Shown here: positions 1 to 10,698 of the stretch, piece after piece
How positions within the stretch are numbered: the first letter of the stretch is position 1
Layout of the letters: each line of letters opens with the position of its first letter
Source of the DNA: Pseudomonas sp. RIT288
Lineage (GTDB): Bacteria; Pseudomonadota; Gammaproteobacteria; Pseudomonadales; Pseudomonadaceae
Direction: 5' to 3'
DNA: 64,000 nucleotides
Assembly (NCBI RefSeq): GCF_000631985.1
Contig: NZ_JFYN01000001.1
Span: forward strand, 1-64,000
Program-made: the position numbers and the translations under genes
The notes under the pieces: model-generated
Told to the model about the DNA's origin: nothing
Databases searched by the model: none
Seen by the model: only the letters and a program-made list of their open reading frames with translations

Positions 1-64
1 TTTCGAAGATTTCTTCAACAACTTCAACCACTTGCGCTTCCGATCTCTCGTTAGCGGGAGGCGA

Positions 65-92
65 ATTCTACAGCGTTACACGCTGCTGTCAA
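65..92 (-). promoter_or_regulatory. rRNA operon promoter, proximal (leftward)
   Basis: On the minus strand a TTGACA box (87-92) lies 16 bp from TAGAAT (65-70), followed by a GC-rich discriminator. The downstream bases 1-64, read leftward, match the leader I recognise before Pseudomonas 16S rRNA genes. The rRNA genes themselves lie beyond the left edge, so this is an inference from the leader and promoter only. Confidence 0.8.
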
Positions 93-267
93 CACCTCTT
101 TTTCTCCGCTTTCGACCGAGACGATCGAACCGTCAAAAGAGCCAAACATCACCGCTCTTTCAACTCCTTCCAGACTTCGATGAACTGAAGCAGGCCGCTA
201 TCGAAAACCGTATAACTCATTGAATCTCAAGGAGTTTTCCGTTTCGACTGCGCCGGAAGTGGGGCGA

Positions 268-295
268 ATTATAGACTTCTAAAATTCGCCGTCAA
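268..295 (-). promoter_or_regulatory. rRNA operon promoter, distal (leftward)
   Basis: On the minus strand TTGACG (290-295) and a perfect TATAAT (268-273) are separated by 16 bp, about 200 bp upstream of the proximal rRNA promoter. Two strong tandem promoters are usual for rRNA operons. The stretch 1-310 otherwise holds no gene; the 63-codon open frame at 32-223 shows no protein-like features. Confidence 0.7.
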
Positions 296-310
296 CCCTT
301 ATTTCAAAAT

Positions 311-1510
311 TTATTCAGCTTTCAGCGTGATACGCGCAAACGCCTTCTTGCCCGCCTGGCAAACATGGGTCGCGCCCAGTACATATATAAAGGAGCGATC
401 AACCACCTCACCATCAACACGCACACCGCCAGAAGCCAACAGATCACGCGCCGCTGCCGAGTTCTTCACCAGGCCTGCCTTATTAAGGACAGCCGCAATC
501 GGCATATCCTCAGTAGAGGCCAGCTCAATCTCTGGCAGATCATCCGGCAACTCGCCATCTTTCATACGATTACCCGCAGCGCGATGAGCATTGGCCGCAG
601 CCTCGTCACCATGGAAGCGCGCGACGATCTCTTCCGCCAACTTTATCTTGATGTCGCGCGGGTTAGCCCCCGCCTCCACATCTGCACGAAAGGCATTGAT
701 CTCATCCATCGAACGGAAGCTGAGCAGCTCAAAGTAACGCCACATCAACGCATCCGGGATAGAGACCAGCTTGCCGTACATCACACCTGGCGCCTCCTGA
801 ATACCGACGTAGTTGCCCAACGACTTGGACATCTTCTTCACGCCATCCAGACCTTCGAGCAACGGCATGGTCAGAATGCATTGAGCCTCCTGACCATAAC
901 CACGCTGCAGCTCACGCCCCATCAGCAAGTTGAACTTCTGATCGGTACCACCCAACTCGACATCCGCGCGCAGAGCAACCGAGTCATAGCCCTGAACCAG
1001 CGGATAGAGGAACTCATGAATAGCGATCGGCTGATTGGTGGTGTAACGCTTGTCGAAGTCATCGCGCTCAAGCATGCGTGCAACGGTGTACTGCGAAGTC
1101 AGACGAATGAAGTCCGCAGGCCCCATCTGATCCATCCAGGTGGAGTTGAACGCAACTTCGGTCTTCGCCGGATCAAGAATCTTGAACACTTGAGTCTTGT
1201 ACGTCTCGGCGTTTTCCAGAACCTGCTCGCGAGTCAAAGGAGGACGAGTCGCACTCTTGCCGCTTGGATCACCGATCATTCCGGTGAAGTCACCAATAAG
1301 GAAGATCACCTGATGCCCCAATTCCTGGAACTGGCGCAGCTTATTAATAAGCACGGTGTGACCCAAGTGCAGATCCGGGGCGGTTGGGTCGAAACCAGCC
1401 TTGATACGCAGCGGCTGGCCGCGCTTGAGCTTCTCGATCAGCTCGGACTCGACCAATAGTTCTTCCGCACCACGTTTAATCAGCGCTAGCTGCTCTTCAA
1501 CCGACTTCAT
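311..1510 (-). CDS. tyrS: Tyrosyl-tRNA synthetase
   Basis: Cytoplasmic class I aminoacyl-tRNA synthetase that charges tRNA-Tyr. The 399-residue product has the class I HIGH-type motif HLGH (48-51), the KMSKS motif (226-230) and a C-terminal S4-like RNA-binding domain (about 335-399). An upstream in-frame ATG at 1567 would add 19 unconserved residues; the MKSVEEQL start at 1510 gives the length and N-terminus I know from Pseudomonas TyrS (TyrZ type). It is divergent from the M23 endopeptidase gene and is followed leftward by the rRNA promoter region, with no evident terminator between. Confidence 0.97.
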   Translation of the reverse strand: MKSVEEQLALIKRGAEELLVESELIEKLKRGQPLRIKAGFDPTAPDLHLGHTVLINKLRQFQELGHQVIFLIGDFTGMIGDPSGKSATRPPLTREQVLENAETYKTQVFKILDPAKTEVAFNSTWMDQMGPADFIRLTSQYTVARMLERDDFDKRYTTNQPIAIHEFLYPLVQGYDSVALRADVELGGTDQKFNLLMGRELQRGYGQEAQCILTMPLLEGLDGVKKMSKSLGNYVGIQEAPGVMYGKLVSIPDALMWRYFELLSFRSMDEINAFRADVEAGANPRDIKIKLAEEIVARFHGDEAAANAHRAAGNRMKDGELPDDLPEIELASTEDMPIAAVLNKAGLVKNSAAARDLLASGGVRVDGEVVDRSFIYVLGATHVCQAGKKAFARITLKAE

Positions 1511-1722
1511 AACAGACCCGCAAGGCTCAGATTCAAAGGGAACCAACCATACAAGATCGTGCACCAATTACAAGTTTTGCCCGGCGCACGGACACCAATC
1601 TGCAGACAGGGTGTCTGTAGACTTGCTTCGGGGATGATTTGGTTATATTTTATACAGTTATTTCATCTTCATCATGTCATTCATCTTTTCCAATTCATCT
1701 TTTTTCAAAGTCAAAATTACTT

Positions 1723-3147
1723 ATGACCACTGAACCGTCTAAAGCGCCACCGCTTTACCCGAAGACCCACCTGCTCGCCGCAAGTGGAATCGCCGCCCTT
1801 CTCAGCCTGGCGCTCCTGGTATTTCCTTCCAGTGATGTTGAAGCCAAAAAGACAACCCTGAGCCTTGAACTGGAAAGTCCTGCTGAACAACTGACACAAG
1901 ATCAAGACGCTGCTGATGCGGCTCAAGCCACAAATGAGCCAGTAGCCTCACCTTTCGCCCAGATCGAAAACAGCACCGAAGACACCCAGAAAACCGCTGA
2001 AGCCGCACCGACGCCCGCTCCTGTTGCCGAGAAACCAAAAGCCCCGGGGCACCGCGAAGTCGTCGTTTCCAAAGGCGATACGCTCTCTACACTGTTCGAG
2101 AAAGTCGGTCTGCCAGCCGCTGCTGTGCACGAAGTGCTGGCCAGCGACAAACAAGCCAGACAGTTCAGCCAGCTCAAGCACGGCCAGAAGCTCGAGTTCG
2201 AACTGAACCCGGAAGGCCAACTGACCAGCCTGCACAGCAAGGTCAGCGACGTCGAAACCATTACCCTGACCAAGAATGACAAGGGCTACGCATTCAACCG
2301 CGTAACAGCCAAGCCGACCGTTCGCACGGCTTACGTGCACGGCGTGATCAATAGCTCCCTGTCACAATCCGCTGCCCGCGCAGGCCTGTCCCACAGCCTG
2401 ACGATGGATATGGCCAGCGTCTTCGGCTACGACGTCGACTTCGCTCAGGACATCCGGCAAGGTGACGAGTTCGACGTGATCTACGAGCAGAAAGTGGTCA
2501 ACGGCAAGGCCGTTGGCACCGGACCGATTCTGTCTGCGCGCTTCACCAACCGCGGCAAAACCTACACTGCCGTGCGTTACACCAACAAACAAGGCAACAG
2601 CAGCTACTACACTGCTGATGGCAACAGCATGCGCAAAGCGTTCATCCGTACGCCGGTGGACTTCGCCCGCATCAGCTCCAAGTTCTCCATGGGCCGCAAA
2701 CATCCGATCCTCAACAAGATCCGCGCCCACAAAGGTGTCGATTACGCAGCGCCACGCGGTACGCCGATCAAGGCTGCCGGCGACGGCAAAGTGCTGCTGG
2801 CCGGTCGCCGCGGTGGCTACGGCAACACGGTGATCATCCAGCACGGCAACACCTACCGCACGCTGTACGGCCACATGCAAGGCTTCGCCAAAGGCGTGAA
2901 AACCGGCGGCAGCGTCAAGCAAGGCCAAGTGATCGGTTACATTGGTACCACCGGCCTGTCCACTGGACCGCACTTGCACTATGAGTTCCAGGTCAACGGC
3001 GTTCACGTCGACCCACTGGGCCAGAAGCTGCCAATGGCGGATCCGATCGCCAAGTCCGAGCGCGCACGCTTCCTTGCGCAGAGCCAGCCGCTGATGGCGC
3101 GCATGGATCAAGAGAAGGCCACCATGCTGGCTTCGAGCAAGCGCTAA
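1723..3147 (+). CDS. mepM: M23-family peptidoglycan DD-endopeptidase (MepM-like)
   Basis: Cell-wall hydrolase predicted to cleave peptide crosslinks in the periplasm. The 474-residue protein has an N-terminal membrane anchor (about 16-35), an acidic Pro/Ala-rich linker, a LysM/OapA-like domain (about 110-175) and a C-terminal M23 LytM domain. The zinc ligands are visible as HxxxD (H336, D340) and HLH (417-419). An in-frame ATG at 1639 was rejected because it overlaps AT-rich promoter-like sequence and its 28 extra residues look non-protein-like. anmK follows after 3 bp, so wall cleavage and muropeptide recycling are probably co-transcribed. It matches P. aeruginosa PA0667, which I recall as a substrate of the CtpA protease. 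Confidence 0.93.
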   Translation: MTTEPSKAPPLYPKTHLLAASGIAALLSLALLVFPSSDVEAKKTTLSLELESPAEQLTQDQDAADAAQATNEPVASPFAQIENSTEDTQKTAEAAPTPAPVAEKPKAPGHREVVVSKGDTLSTLFEKVGLPAAAVHEVLASDKQARQFSQLKHGQKLEFELNPEGQLTSLHSKVSDVETITLTKNDKGYAFNRVTAKPTVRTAYVHGVINSSLSQSAARAGLSHSLTMDMASVFGYDVDFAQDIRQGDEFDVIYEQKVVNGKAVGTGPILSARFTNRGKTYTAVRYTNKQGNSSYYTADGNSMRKAFIRTPVDFARISSKFSMGRKHPILNKIRAHKGVDYAAPRGTPIKAAGDGKVLLAGRRGGYGNTVIIQHGNTYRTLYGHMQGFAKGVKTGGSVKQGQVIGYIGTTGLSTGPHLHYEFQVNGVHVDPLGQKLPMADPIAKSERARFLAQSQPLMARMDQEKATMLASSKR

Positions 3148-4242
<1,095 letters not shown>

Positions 4243-4260
4243 ATAAAACGCCGGCAACAA

Positions 4261-4296
4261 AAAACGCCGCAGAACCGTAAGGCTCTGCGGCGTTTT
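4261..4296. terminator. Bidirectional terminator, anmK / erpA
   Basis: Stem 4261-4276 pairs with 4281-4296 around a gtaa loop with one mismatch. A-rich and T-rich flanks make it usable by both convergent genes. Confidence 0.88.
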
Positions 4297-4317
4297 GTTG
4301 TGTACAGCGAGGTGCGA

Positions 4318-4668
4318 TCAGATCGAGAACGAAGAACCGCAACCACAGGTCGTGGTGGCGTTCGGGTTCTTGATCACGAAGCGCGAACCTTCCAGTCCTT
4401 CCTGATAGTCCACTTCGGCACCCGCCAGGTACTGGAAACTCATCGGATCGACCACCAGACTCACGCCTTCGCGCTCGACGATGGTGTCGTCCTCGGCCAC
4501 ATCTTCATCGAAGGTGAAGCCGTACTGAAAGCCCGAACAACCGCCGCCCGTAACGAATACGCGCAGCTTCAAGCGATCATTCCCCTCTTCATCGACCAGG
4601 CTCTTCACTTTGTGCGCAGCACCTTGAGTGAATTGCAAAGCCGTGGGGGTGAAGGATTCGACGCTCAT
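4318..4668 (-). CDS. erpA: Iron-sulfur cluster insertion protein ErpA
   Basis: A-type carrier that delivers Fe-S clusters to apoproteins, in E. coli including the isoprenoid enzymes IspG and IspH. The 116-residue product has the three invariant cysteines: C44 in GGGCSGF and C108/C110 in CGCGSSF. It is monocistronic between the anmK terminator and the hairpin at 4790-4820. Its promoter must lie in the AT-rich 4669-4789 stretch. Confidence 0.96.
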   Translation of the reverse strand: MSVESFTPTALQFTQGAAHKVKSLVDEEGNDRLKLRVFVTGGGCSGFQYGFTFDEDVAEDDTIVEREGVSLVVDPMSFQYLAGAEVDYQEGLEGSRFVIKNPNATTTCGCGSSFSI

Positions 4669-4789
4669 GCTGACTATCTCCCGGCGTTACGCCGCCATAA
4701 TGCGTGATGACGCGCATTATCCGCTTGTCCTAGAAAATCGGTCAACTATTGTTACGGTATATCAATAAACCCGACCAACTGCCCAGAAT

Positions 4790-4820
4790 GCAAAAAGGCC
4801 CGTTTGACGGGCCTTTTTGC
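4790..4820. terminator. Terminator downstream of argC
   Basis: Perfect 13-bp stem (4790-4802 with 4808-4820) around a 5-base loop; the A/T ends of the stem supply a U-tract on either strand. It ends leftward argC transcription before erpA. Confidence 0.88.
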
Positions 4821-4836
4821 TGTGTTGCCGAAAGTG

Positions 4837-5871
4837 TTACGGCAGCATACCGGCGTGGGACAGACCGAAGCGCTCATCCAGTCCGAACAGGATGTTCATG
4901 TTCTGCACCGCCTGACCCGACGCGCCTTTGACCAGGTTGTCGATCACCGACAGAACCACCACCAGATCACCATCCTGCGGACGATGCACAGCGATGCGGC
5001 AGACGTTGGCGCCACGCACGCTGCGAGTTTCCGGGTGGCTGCCGGCCGGCATCACATCGACGAACGGCTCATTGGCATAACGTTTTTCGAACAGTGCCTG
5101 CAGATCCACCGAACGATCAACCACGGTCGCGTAGAGCGTGGAATGAATGCCACGAATCATCGGCGTCAAGTGTGGAACGAAGGTCAGACCGACATCCTTG
5201 CCCGCTGCGCGACGCAGACCCTGGCGAATTTCCGGCAGATGACGGTGACCTTTCACCGCGTAAGCCTTCATGCTTTCTGAAGTCTCAGAGTACAGCGAGC
5301 CTACCGCTGCGCCACGACCGGCACCGCTGACGCCGGATTTGCAATCGGCGATCAGACGCGAAGTGTCAGCCAGCCCCGCTTCAAGCAGCGGCAGGAAACC
5401 CAGTTGTGTGGCGGTTGGATAGCAGCCCGGCACGGCGATGAGACGTGCCTTCTTGATCTGCTCGCGATTGACTTCCGGCAGACCGTAGACCGCTTCGTCC
5501 AGCAAGTCCGGTGCACCGTGTGGCTGGCCGTACCATTTGGCCCACTCTTCAGCGTCCTGCAGACGGAAGTCCGCGGACAGGTCGATGACCTTGGTGCCCG
5601 CAGCCAGCAGTTCACCGGCCAACGCATGGGCAACGCCATGCGGCGTGGCGAAAAACACAACGTCGCAAGCACCCAGGGTTTTGACGTCCGGCACGCTGAA
5701 CGCCAGACCGTCGTAGTGACCGCGCAGGTTCGGGTACATGTCAGCCACGGCCAGACCGGCCTCGGATCGGGAAGTGATCACCACCACTTCTGCCTGCGGA
5801 TGCTGTGCCAACAGACGCAGCAGTTCGACACCGGTGTAACCCGTGCCGCCGACGATACCGACCTTGACCAT
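4837..5871 (-). CDS. argC: N-acetyl-gamma-glutamyl-phosphate reductase
   Basis: Third step of arginine biosynthesis: NADPH-dependent reduction of N-acetylglutamyl phosphate to the semialdehyde. The 344-residue product has the dinucleotide motif GGTGYTG (8-14) and the catalytic cysteine in AVPGCYPTA (C150). The frame stays open to 5943, but MVKVGIVGG at 5871 is the family N-terminus. It is divergent from hemJ and ends at a strong terminator. Confidence 0.97.
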   Translation of the reverse strand: MVKVGIVGGTGYTGVELLRLLAQHPQAEVVVITSRSEAGLAVADMYPNLRGHYDGLAFSVPDVKTLGACDVVFFATPHGVAHALAGELLAAGTKVIDLSADFRLQDAEEWAKWYGQPHGAPDLLDEAVYGLPEVNREQIKKARLIAVPGCYPTATQLGFLPLLEAGLADTSRLIADCKSGVSGAGRGAAVGSLYSETSESMKAYAVKGHRHLPEIRQGLRRAAGKDVGLTFVPHLTPMIRGIHSTLYATVVDRSVDLQALFEKRYANEPFVDVMPAGSHPETRSVRGANVCRIAVHRPQDGDLVVVLSVIDNLVKGASGQAVQNMNILFGLDERFGLSHAGMLP

Positions 5872-6006
5872 AAACCTGCCCTCAACGAACCCACTGGAAA
5901 GCCGTCGATAATAGGGGCCGCGCGCCCCTGCGACAACCATCAAGGTGACGTGCGGACGCTGAAGCCTCTACTATCCCGGCTACCGTGAACCTGGGAATAT
6001 CTAAAA

Positions 6007-6435
6007 ATGCTCTATCTATGGATCAAAGCGTTTCATATCGTCAGCATCGTCTGCTGGTTTGCCGGGCTGTTCTACTTGCCGCGGCTGTTCGTTTATCACG
6101 CGCAAAGTGAGGATACGATCAGCAAAGAACGCTTCAGCATCATGGAGCGCAAACTGTATCGCGGCATCATGGGCCCCGCGATGATCGCAACGCTGATTTT
6201 CGGCGGCTGGCTGATCTACCTCAATCCGGGCATCTTCAGCATGGGTGGCTGGATTCACGCCAAGCTGACCCTGGTGGTCTTGCTGATCGGCTACCACCAC
6301 ATGTGCGGTGCGCAGGTAAAACGCTTCGCCCGTGGCGAGAACACCCGCAGCCATGTCTTTTATCGCTGGTTCAATGAAGTGCCGGTTCTGATATTGCTGG
6401 CTATCGTAATTCTGGTCGTGGTCAAGCCGTTCTAA
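6007..6435 (+). CDS. hemJ: Protoporphyrinogen IX oxidase HemJ
   Basis: Inner-membrane enzyme converting protoporphyrinogen IX to protoporphyrin IX in heme synthesis. The 142-residue protein shows four hydrophobic helices (about 5-27, 55-72, 84-100, 124-141). The conserved H10 in KAFH and K86 in HAKLTL are present. It was formerly annotated as a DUF/UPF membrane protein. The next gene, a flavin oxidoreductase, starts 35 bp downstream, so co-transcription is plausible. Confidence 0.93.
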   Translation: MLYLWIKAFHIVSIVCWFAGLFYLPRLFVYHAQSEDTISKERFSIMERKLYRGIMGPAMIATLIFGGWLIYLNPGIFSMGGWIHAKLTLVVLLIGYHHMCGAQVKRFARGENTRSHVFYRWFNEVPVLILLAIVILVVVKPF

Positions 6436-6470
6436 TTTCATGACAGGCATCACACCTCGGGGGATTTCCA

Positions 6471-7439
6471 ATGTCGCTACCCGCTTTGCTCGAACAACGT
6501 CTGCGCTTGCCGATAGTGGCGGCGCCGATGTTCCTGATCTCCAATCCAGAGCTGGTGCTCGCCTGCTGCCGTAACGGCGTGGTTGGCAGTTTCCCGGCGC
6601 TGAACCAGCGCGAAAGCAGCGGCTTCAAGGCTTGGCTGGAGGAGATTGAAGCGGGACTGGCGACACTGGACAACCCGGCACCGTATGCAGTGAACCTGAT
6701 CGTGCATAACAGCAATCCGCGCTTGCAGGCGGATCTGAATATCTGCGTCGAGCACAAGGTGCCGATTGTCATCACCAGCCTCGGTGCGGTGAAGGAACTG
6801 GTCGATGCCGTGCACAGCTATGGCGGCCTGGTGTTCCACGACGTGACCACTCGCCGGCATGCCGAGAAAGCCGCCGAAGCCGGAGTCGACGGTTTGATCG
6901 CCGTTGCGGCAGGCGCCGGAGGGCATGCCGGCACCTGGAGCCCCTTTGCGCTGATCGCCGAGATCCGCGAGTTCTTCGATAAAACCCTGCTGCTTGCCGG
7001 ATGTCTTAACCACGGCCATGAGATCCTGGCCGCACAACTGCTCGGCGCGGATCTGGCCTACTTCGGTACGCGATTTATCGGCACCACCGAAAGTCATGCG
7101 CCTGACGCCTATAAGGACATGCTGCTGACGGCCAAGGCGGCGGACATCATTCATACTCCTGCAGTCTCCGGCGTACCGGCCAGCTTCATGCGTCAAAGCC
7201 TGGAGGCGGCGGGTTTCGATATGGCTGCACTGCAGGGCAGGGGCGAAGTCAATTTCGGTGACAAGCTCAAACCGATCAACGACGAGGCCAAGGCCTGGAA
7301 GACCGTGTGGTCGGCCGGCCAGGGCGTAGGCCAGATTGACGACCTGCCGAGCGTGGATCAGCTGATCGCCCGGCTCGACGCGGAATATCGTCAGGCGCTG
7401 GAACGCGCGGCGCAGTTGCCGAAACGCTGGCCGCGCTGA
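6471..7439 (+). CDS. FMN-dependent oxidoreductase, nitronate monooxygenase family
   Basis: TIM-barrel flavoprotein of the nitronate monooxygenase / 2-nitropropane dioxygenase family, 322 residues. Visible signatures are the N-terminal PIVAAPMF segment, the FMN-phosphate loop AAGAGGHAGTW (about 144-154) and a second glycine segment near DLAYFGTRFI. Family members oxidise alkyl nitronates such as propionate 3-nitronate, but the subgroup is broad and the substrate here is not shown. It is probably co-transcribed with hemJ. A hairpin follows at 7448-7472. Confidence 0.85.
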   Translation: MSLPALLEQRLRLPIVAAPMFLISNPELVLACCRNGVVGSFPALNQRESSGFKAWLEEIEAGLATLDNPAPYAVNLIVHNSNPRLQADLNICVEHKVPIVITSLGAVKELVDAVHSYGGLVFHDVTTRRHAEKAAEAGVDGLIAVAAGAGGHAGTWSPFALIAEIREFFDKTLLLAGCLNHGHEILAAQLLGADLAYFGTRFIGTTESHAPDAYKDMLLTAKAADIIHTPAVSGVPASFMRQSLEAAGFDMAALQGRGEVNFGDKLKPINDEAKAWKTVWSAGQGVGQIDDLPSVDQLIARLDAEYRQALERAAQLPKRWPR

Positions 7440-7447
7440 GAAAAATC

Positions 7448-7472
7448 AGGCCAGTCATCGACCGACTGGCCT
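7448..7472 (+). terminator. Hairpin after the flavin oxidoreductase gene
   Basis: Perfect 9-bp stem 7448-7456 / 7464-7472 with a 7-base loop. There is no real U-tract, so termination may be weak. Confidence 0.5.
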
Positions 7473-7518
7473 TACACTTGCTGACCTTCAATTCATTCGC
7501 GACAAGGATGCCTCGGCC

Positions 7519-8466
7519 ATGAGCGAACCTCGTTACAAGATCGTTTTCGACGGTGCTCTACAGCCCGGTGTCGATCTCACCACCGCCAGGCTCAACCTGG
7601 CGGCCCTGTTCAAAAGCGATGTTGCTGCTATTGAACGTCTGTTCAACGGCAACACCGTCGCACTCAAGCGCGACCTGACCCACAGCGATGCGCAGACTTA
7701 CTTGCAAGCACTGAGCAAGACCGGGATCGACGCGCGGATCGAGGCGGAAACGCCAATCGAGCTGAATCTGGCGGACGTGCACGAACATCAACCCGCGATT
7801 GCCGAACCCGTCTCGCCCTACGCACCACCGCGCGCCAACGTTGGCGAGAACCTGCCGGCCTTTGCTGAGCTCAAGCCCTTCAGCGTCGAAGGCCGGATCG
7901 GTCGCCTGCGGTTTCTGGCCTGGACGATGGTGCTGAGCCTGGTGACTCTGCCGATCGTGGGCATATTCGCCCTGCTCGCTCTCGGACTTGTCAGTGGCGA
8001 CTCCACCACCGGCCTGATCATTGGCGGGATATTCGCGTTCTTCCTGTTCCTCGGTTTCATCATTGTCAGCATTCTTTTCAGCGTGCAGCGCCTGCACGAT
8101 ATCGGCTGGTCCGGCTGGCTCTGGCTGCTGAACCTGGTGCCGTTCGTGGGCAGCTTCTTCCCGCTGGTGATCATGGTCGTGCCGGGCAACACCGGGGCCA
8201 ATCGCTACGGCCCGCCGCCACCGCCCAACAGCACCGCGGTCAAAGTGCTGTGCTCGTTGTGGATCGTGTTCTTTGCCCTGGTATTCGCCGGCGGCATGCT
8301 CGGCGGCATCTCGGCGATTCAGCAGGAATACGAAAGCAACCTTGAGAGCAGCTACGAAAGCGGCTCGGTCACCACCGATGAAGTCGAGGTCGAGACTGAA
8401 CCGGCGAATTCCGTGGACGATGCAGCCGAAGCGGCCCCGGCCCCTGTAGACTCTGCGAAAGAATGA
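7519..8466 (+). CDS. DUF805 membrane protein
   Basis: Unknown function. The 315-residue product begins with a soluble domain of about 80 residues (YKIVFDGALQPG onward) that resembles the small N-terminal domain often joined to DUF805 in pseudomonads. The membrane domain has hydrophobic helices at about 132-155, 165-195, 205-225 and 245-270, with the typical DUF805 segment RLHDIGWSGW. The C-terminal tail (about 275-315) is strongly acidic and low in complexity. It is flanked by the oxidoreductase hairpin and an SDR gene 61 bp downstream. Confidence 0.8.
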   Translation: MSEPRYKIVFDGALQPGVDLTTARLNLAALFKSDVAAIERLFNGNTVALKRDLTHSDAQTYLQALSKTGIDARIEAETPIELNLADVHEHQPAIAEPVSPYAPPRANVGENLPAFAELKPFSVEGRIGRLRFLAWTMVLSLVTLPIVGIFALLALGLVSGDSTTGLIIGGIFAFFLFLGFIIVSILFSVQRLHDIGWSGWLWLLNLVPFVGSFFPLVIMVVPGNTGANRYGPPPPPNSTAVKVLCSLWIVFFALVFAGGMLGGISAIQQEYESNLESSYESGSVTTDEVEVETEPANSVDDAAEAAPAPVDSAKE

Positions 8467-8527
8467 ACAACGCTCCCCGCCATGACACCTGCGTCGCTGG
8501 CGCGGAGCTGTTGCGATGGAGAATTGC

Positions 8528-9316
8528 ATGACCCGTTACGCTCTGATCACTGGCGCCTCCAGTGGCATCGGCCTGGCCATGGCTGAAGCTTTGGCCCGGC
8601 GCGGCCGCAGCCTGATTCTGGTGGCCCGCCAGCGTGATCAGCTGGAAAGTATCGCGATCGAACTGACCCAGCGCTTTGGCGTGGAAGTTTTGTTCCGTGC
8701 CTGTGACCTGGGTGAGCCATTGCGCTTGTCCGGCTTCCTGCTGGAACTGGAAGAAGGCGACCGGCAGATCGATCTGCTGGTCAATTGTGCCGGCATCGGC
8801 ACCTGCGGCCCGTTCCTCGCCCAGGACTGGATGACTGAGCAGGATCTGATCGAAGTCAACATCCTCGCCCTCACTCGCCTGTGCCACGCCATTGGCAACA
8901 GCATGGCGCTGCAGGGCGGCGGGCAGATCCTCAACGTCGCCTCGGTGGCGGCGTTCAATCCCGGCCCGTGGATGAGCACTTACTACGCCAGCAAGGCTTA
9001 CGTTCTGCACTTCTCCGAAGCGCTGAGGGTTGAACTGAAACAGAGCGCGGTCAAAGTCTCGGTACTTTGCCCCGGCCCGACCCGCACCGCATTTTTCCGC
9101 ACCGCGCAGCTCAACAGCGACAAACTCAAGGACAGCAAACTGCTGATGAGTCCCGAGGAAGTCGCGCTGTACACCGTGCGTGCGCTGGAGAAAAACCGCG
9201 CCATCATCATTCCGGGACGGCGCAACCGCTGGCTGGCCTTCCTGCCACGCCTCGGCTCGCGCTGGCTCAATCGCACCATCGTCGGCATGGTCAACAAGGC
9301 TTACTGCCCGCGCTGA
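8528..9316 (+). CDS. Short-chain dehydrogenase/reductase
   Basis: Classical SDR of 262 residues with the NAD(P)-binding motif TGASSGIG (8-15), the structural NCAG motif and the catalytic YxxxK (Y152, K156). Sequence alone does not identify the substrate; it resembles the DltE/YqjQ-like group. The ATG at 8528 is chosen over 8516 because GGAG (8518-8521) is then correctly spaced. The HIT gene follows 80 bp downstream. Confidence 0.87.
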   Translation: MTRYALITGASSGIGLAMAEALARRGRSLILVARQRDQLESIAIELTQRFGVEVLFRACDLGEPLRLSGFLLELEEGDRQIDLLVNCAGIGTCGPFLAQDWMTEQDLIEVNILALTRLCHAIGNSMALQGGGQILNVASVAAFNPGPWMSTYYASKAYVLHFSEALRVELKQSAVKVSVLCPGPTRTAFFRTAQLNSDKLKDSKLLMSPEEVALYTVRALEKNRAIIIPGRRNRWLAFLPRLGSRWLNRTIVGMVNKAYCPR

Positions 9317-9396
9317 ACTGTCCTACGGCAAAACACTGGGCGGGGTCATTTCCCATGAGTACACTCAGGCCAGCCCCCACAACGGAGAAAACAGCA

Positions 9397-9735
9397 GTGG
9401 ATACTCTGTTCACCAAGATCATCAACCGGGAGATCCCGGCCAAGATCATTTACGAGGACGACCAGGTTCTGGCGTTCCACGACATCGCCCCTCAGGCACC
9501 GGTGCATTTCCTGGTGATCCCGAAGAAACCGGTGCGTACCCTCAACGACCTGACCGAAGACGACAAGGCACTGGCCGGGCACATCCTGTTCACTGCCCAG
9601 CGTCTGGCACTGGAGCTGGGCTGCGAGGAAGGCTTTCGGGTGGTGATGAACTGCAATGAAAAAGGTGGGCAGACCGTCTATCACATTCATATGCACGTAC
9701 TCGGTCAGCGCCAGATGAACTGGCCGCCGGGCTGA
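9397..9735 (+). CDS. HIT-family purine nucleotide phosphoramidase (HinT-like)
   Basis: 112-residue histidine-triad protein. The active-site HxHxH motif reads HIHMHV near the C-terminus, preceded by GGQTVY. HinT enzymes hydrolyse AMP-N bonds such as AMP-lysine. The start is GTG at 9397, with GGAG 9 bases upstream. An ATG at 9355 in the same frame would add residues not found in relatives. Its length equals the family norm. Confidence 0.92.
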   Translation: MDTLFTKIINREIPAKIIYEDDQVLAFHDIAPQAPVHFLVIPKKPVRTLNDLTEDDKALAGHILFTAQRLALELGCEEGFRVVMNCNEKGGQTVYHIHMHVLGQRQMNWPPG

Positions 9736-9742
9736 ATCACTG

Positions 9743-9841
9743 TGTAGGAGCTGTCGAAGGCTCGGGCCGCGACCGAACGATCTTTTGACTTTGATCTTTT
9801 GAAACAAGATCAAAAGATCGCAGCCTGCGGCAGCTCCTACA
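9743..9841. repeat. REP pair (divergent arms)
   Basis: Inverted pair of REP elements. The left arm starts TGTAGGAGCTGTCGAAG and the right arm ends GGCAGCTCCTACA, with AAAAGATCGCAGCC-type inner sequence. The two arms belong to slightly different sequence variants. It lies between the HIT gene and coq7. Confidence 0.85.
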
Positions 9842-9941
9842 TACAGCAAATCAAGCGCAACACAGCGGCAAATGACCCAGCGCAAACCTTCCCCGGCCGA
9901 TTCGGTTAAACTGGACGCCGAGATTTTTCCCGGAGGTCAGC

Positions 9942-10589
9942 ATGACTACCCAACGTCACTACTCGCCGATTGACCGTCTTCTGCTGCAAGCCGACGCCGC
10001 GATGCGTACCCTGCTGCCCTTCAGCGGCCAGCCGTACCGTCCGTCACCCGCCATCGTGCAGCCGGAAGTGCAGATGAGCGATGAAGACACCCGCCACGTC
10101 GCCGGCCTGATGCGCATCAACCACACCGGTGAAGTCTGCGCCCAGGCGCTGTATCAGGGCCAGGCGCTGACCGCCAAGTTGCCGCAGGTGCGTGCAGCCA
10201 TGGAGCACGCCGCCGAAGAGGAAATCGATCACCTGGTGTGGTGCGAGCAGCGCATTCATCAACTGGGCAGCCATACCAGCGTGCTCAATCCGCTGTTCTA
10301 TGGAATGTCGTTCGGCATCGGCGCTGTGGCCGGACTGATCAGTGACAAGGTCAGCCTCGGCTTCGTTGCGGCCACCGAGCATCAGGTGTGCAAGCACCTG
10401 AACGAGCACCTTGAGCAACTGCCGGCCGAGGACGAGAAGTCCCGGGCGATTCTGGAGCAGATGCGCGTTGATGAAGAACATCATGCCGAGAGCGCACTCG
10501 ATGCGGGTGGTTTCCGTTTTCCGGCGCCGGTGAAGTTCGGGATGAGTCTGTTGGCGAAGGTGATGACCAAGAGTACTTATCGGATCTGA
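9942..10589 (+). CDS. coq7: 2-polyprenyl-3-methyl-6-methoxy-1,4-benzoquinone monooxygenase
   Basis: Ubiquinone biosynthesis hydroxylase of the Coq7 di-iron type, which replaces UbiF in pseudomonads. The 215-residue protein carries ferritin-like iron-ligand motifs: [25 protein letters not shown] and [10 protein letters not shown] good Shine-Dalgarno (cggaggtc) precedes the ATG. It is convergent with speD, separated by a REP half-copy and a terminator. Confidence 0.96.
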   Translation: MTTQRHYSPIDRLLLQADAAMRTLLPFSGQPYRPSPAIVQPEVQMSDEDTRHVAGLMRINHTGEVCAQALYQGQALTAKLPQVRAAMEHAAEEEIDHLVWCEQRIHQLGSHTSVLNPLFYGMSFGIGAVAGLISDKVSLGFVAATEHQVCKHLNEHLEQLPAEDEKSRAILEQMRVDEEHHAESALDAGGFRFPAPVKFGMSLLAKVMTKSTYRI

Positions 10590-10613
10590 GATCTGTATTG
10601 CTGCAGAAGCTCC

Positions 10614-10636
10614 CTTCGCGAGCAGGTTCGCTCCTA
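10614..10636. repeat. Single REP copy (GCGAGCAGG type)
   Basis: Contains TTCGCGAGCAGGTTCGCTCC, the second REP type of this genome. It stands alone between coq7 and the speD terminator. Confidence 0.7.
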
Positions 10637-10657
10637 AGGGGGCATGCGGCAGACATT

Positions 10658-10685
10658 AAAAAAGGCGACCGAAGTCGCCTTTTTT
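10658..10685. terminator. Terminator between coq7 and speD
   Basis: Stem 10658-10669 with 10674-10685 (ggcgac/gtcgcc core with A/T ends) and a 4-base loop. It can serve both convergent genes. Confidence 0.85.
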
Positions 10686-10698
10686 GTGCCCGGGAATC

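Noticed and set aside
32..223. 63-codon open frame at the left edge
   Set aside because: Lies opposite and across rRNA promoter and leader sequence; the composition is not protein-like.
1639..1722. Upstream ATG start for the M23 endopeptidase
   Set aside because: The added residues are Ser/Phe-rich and overlap AT-rich promoter-like sequence; family proteins start at MTTE.
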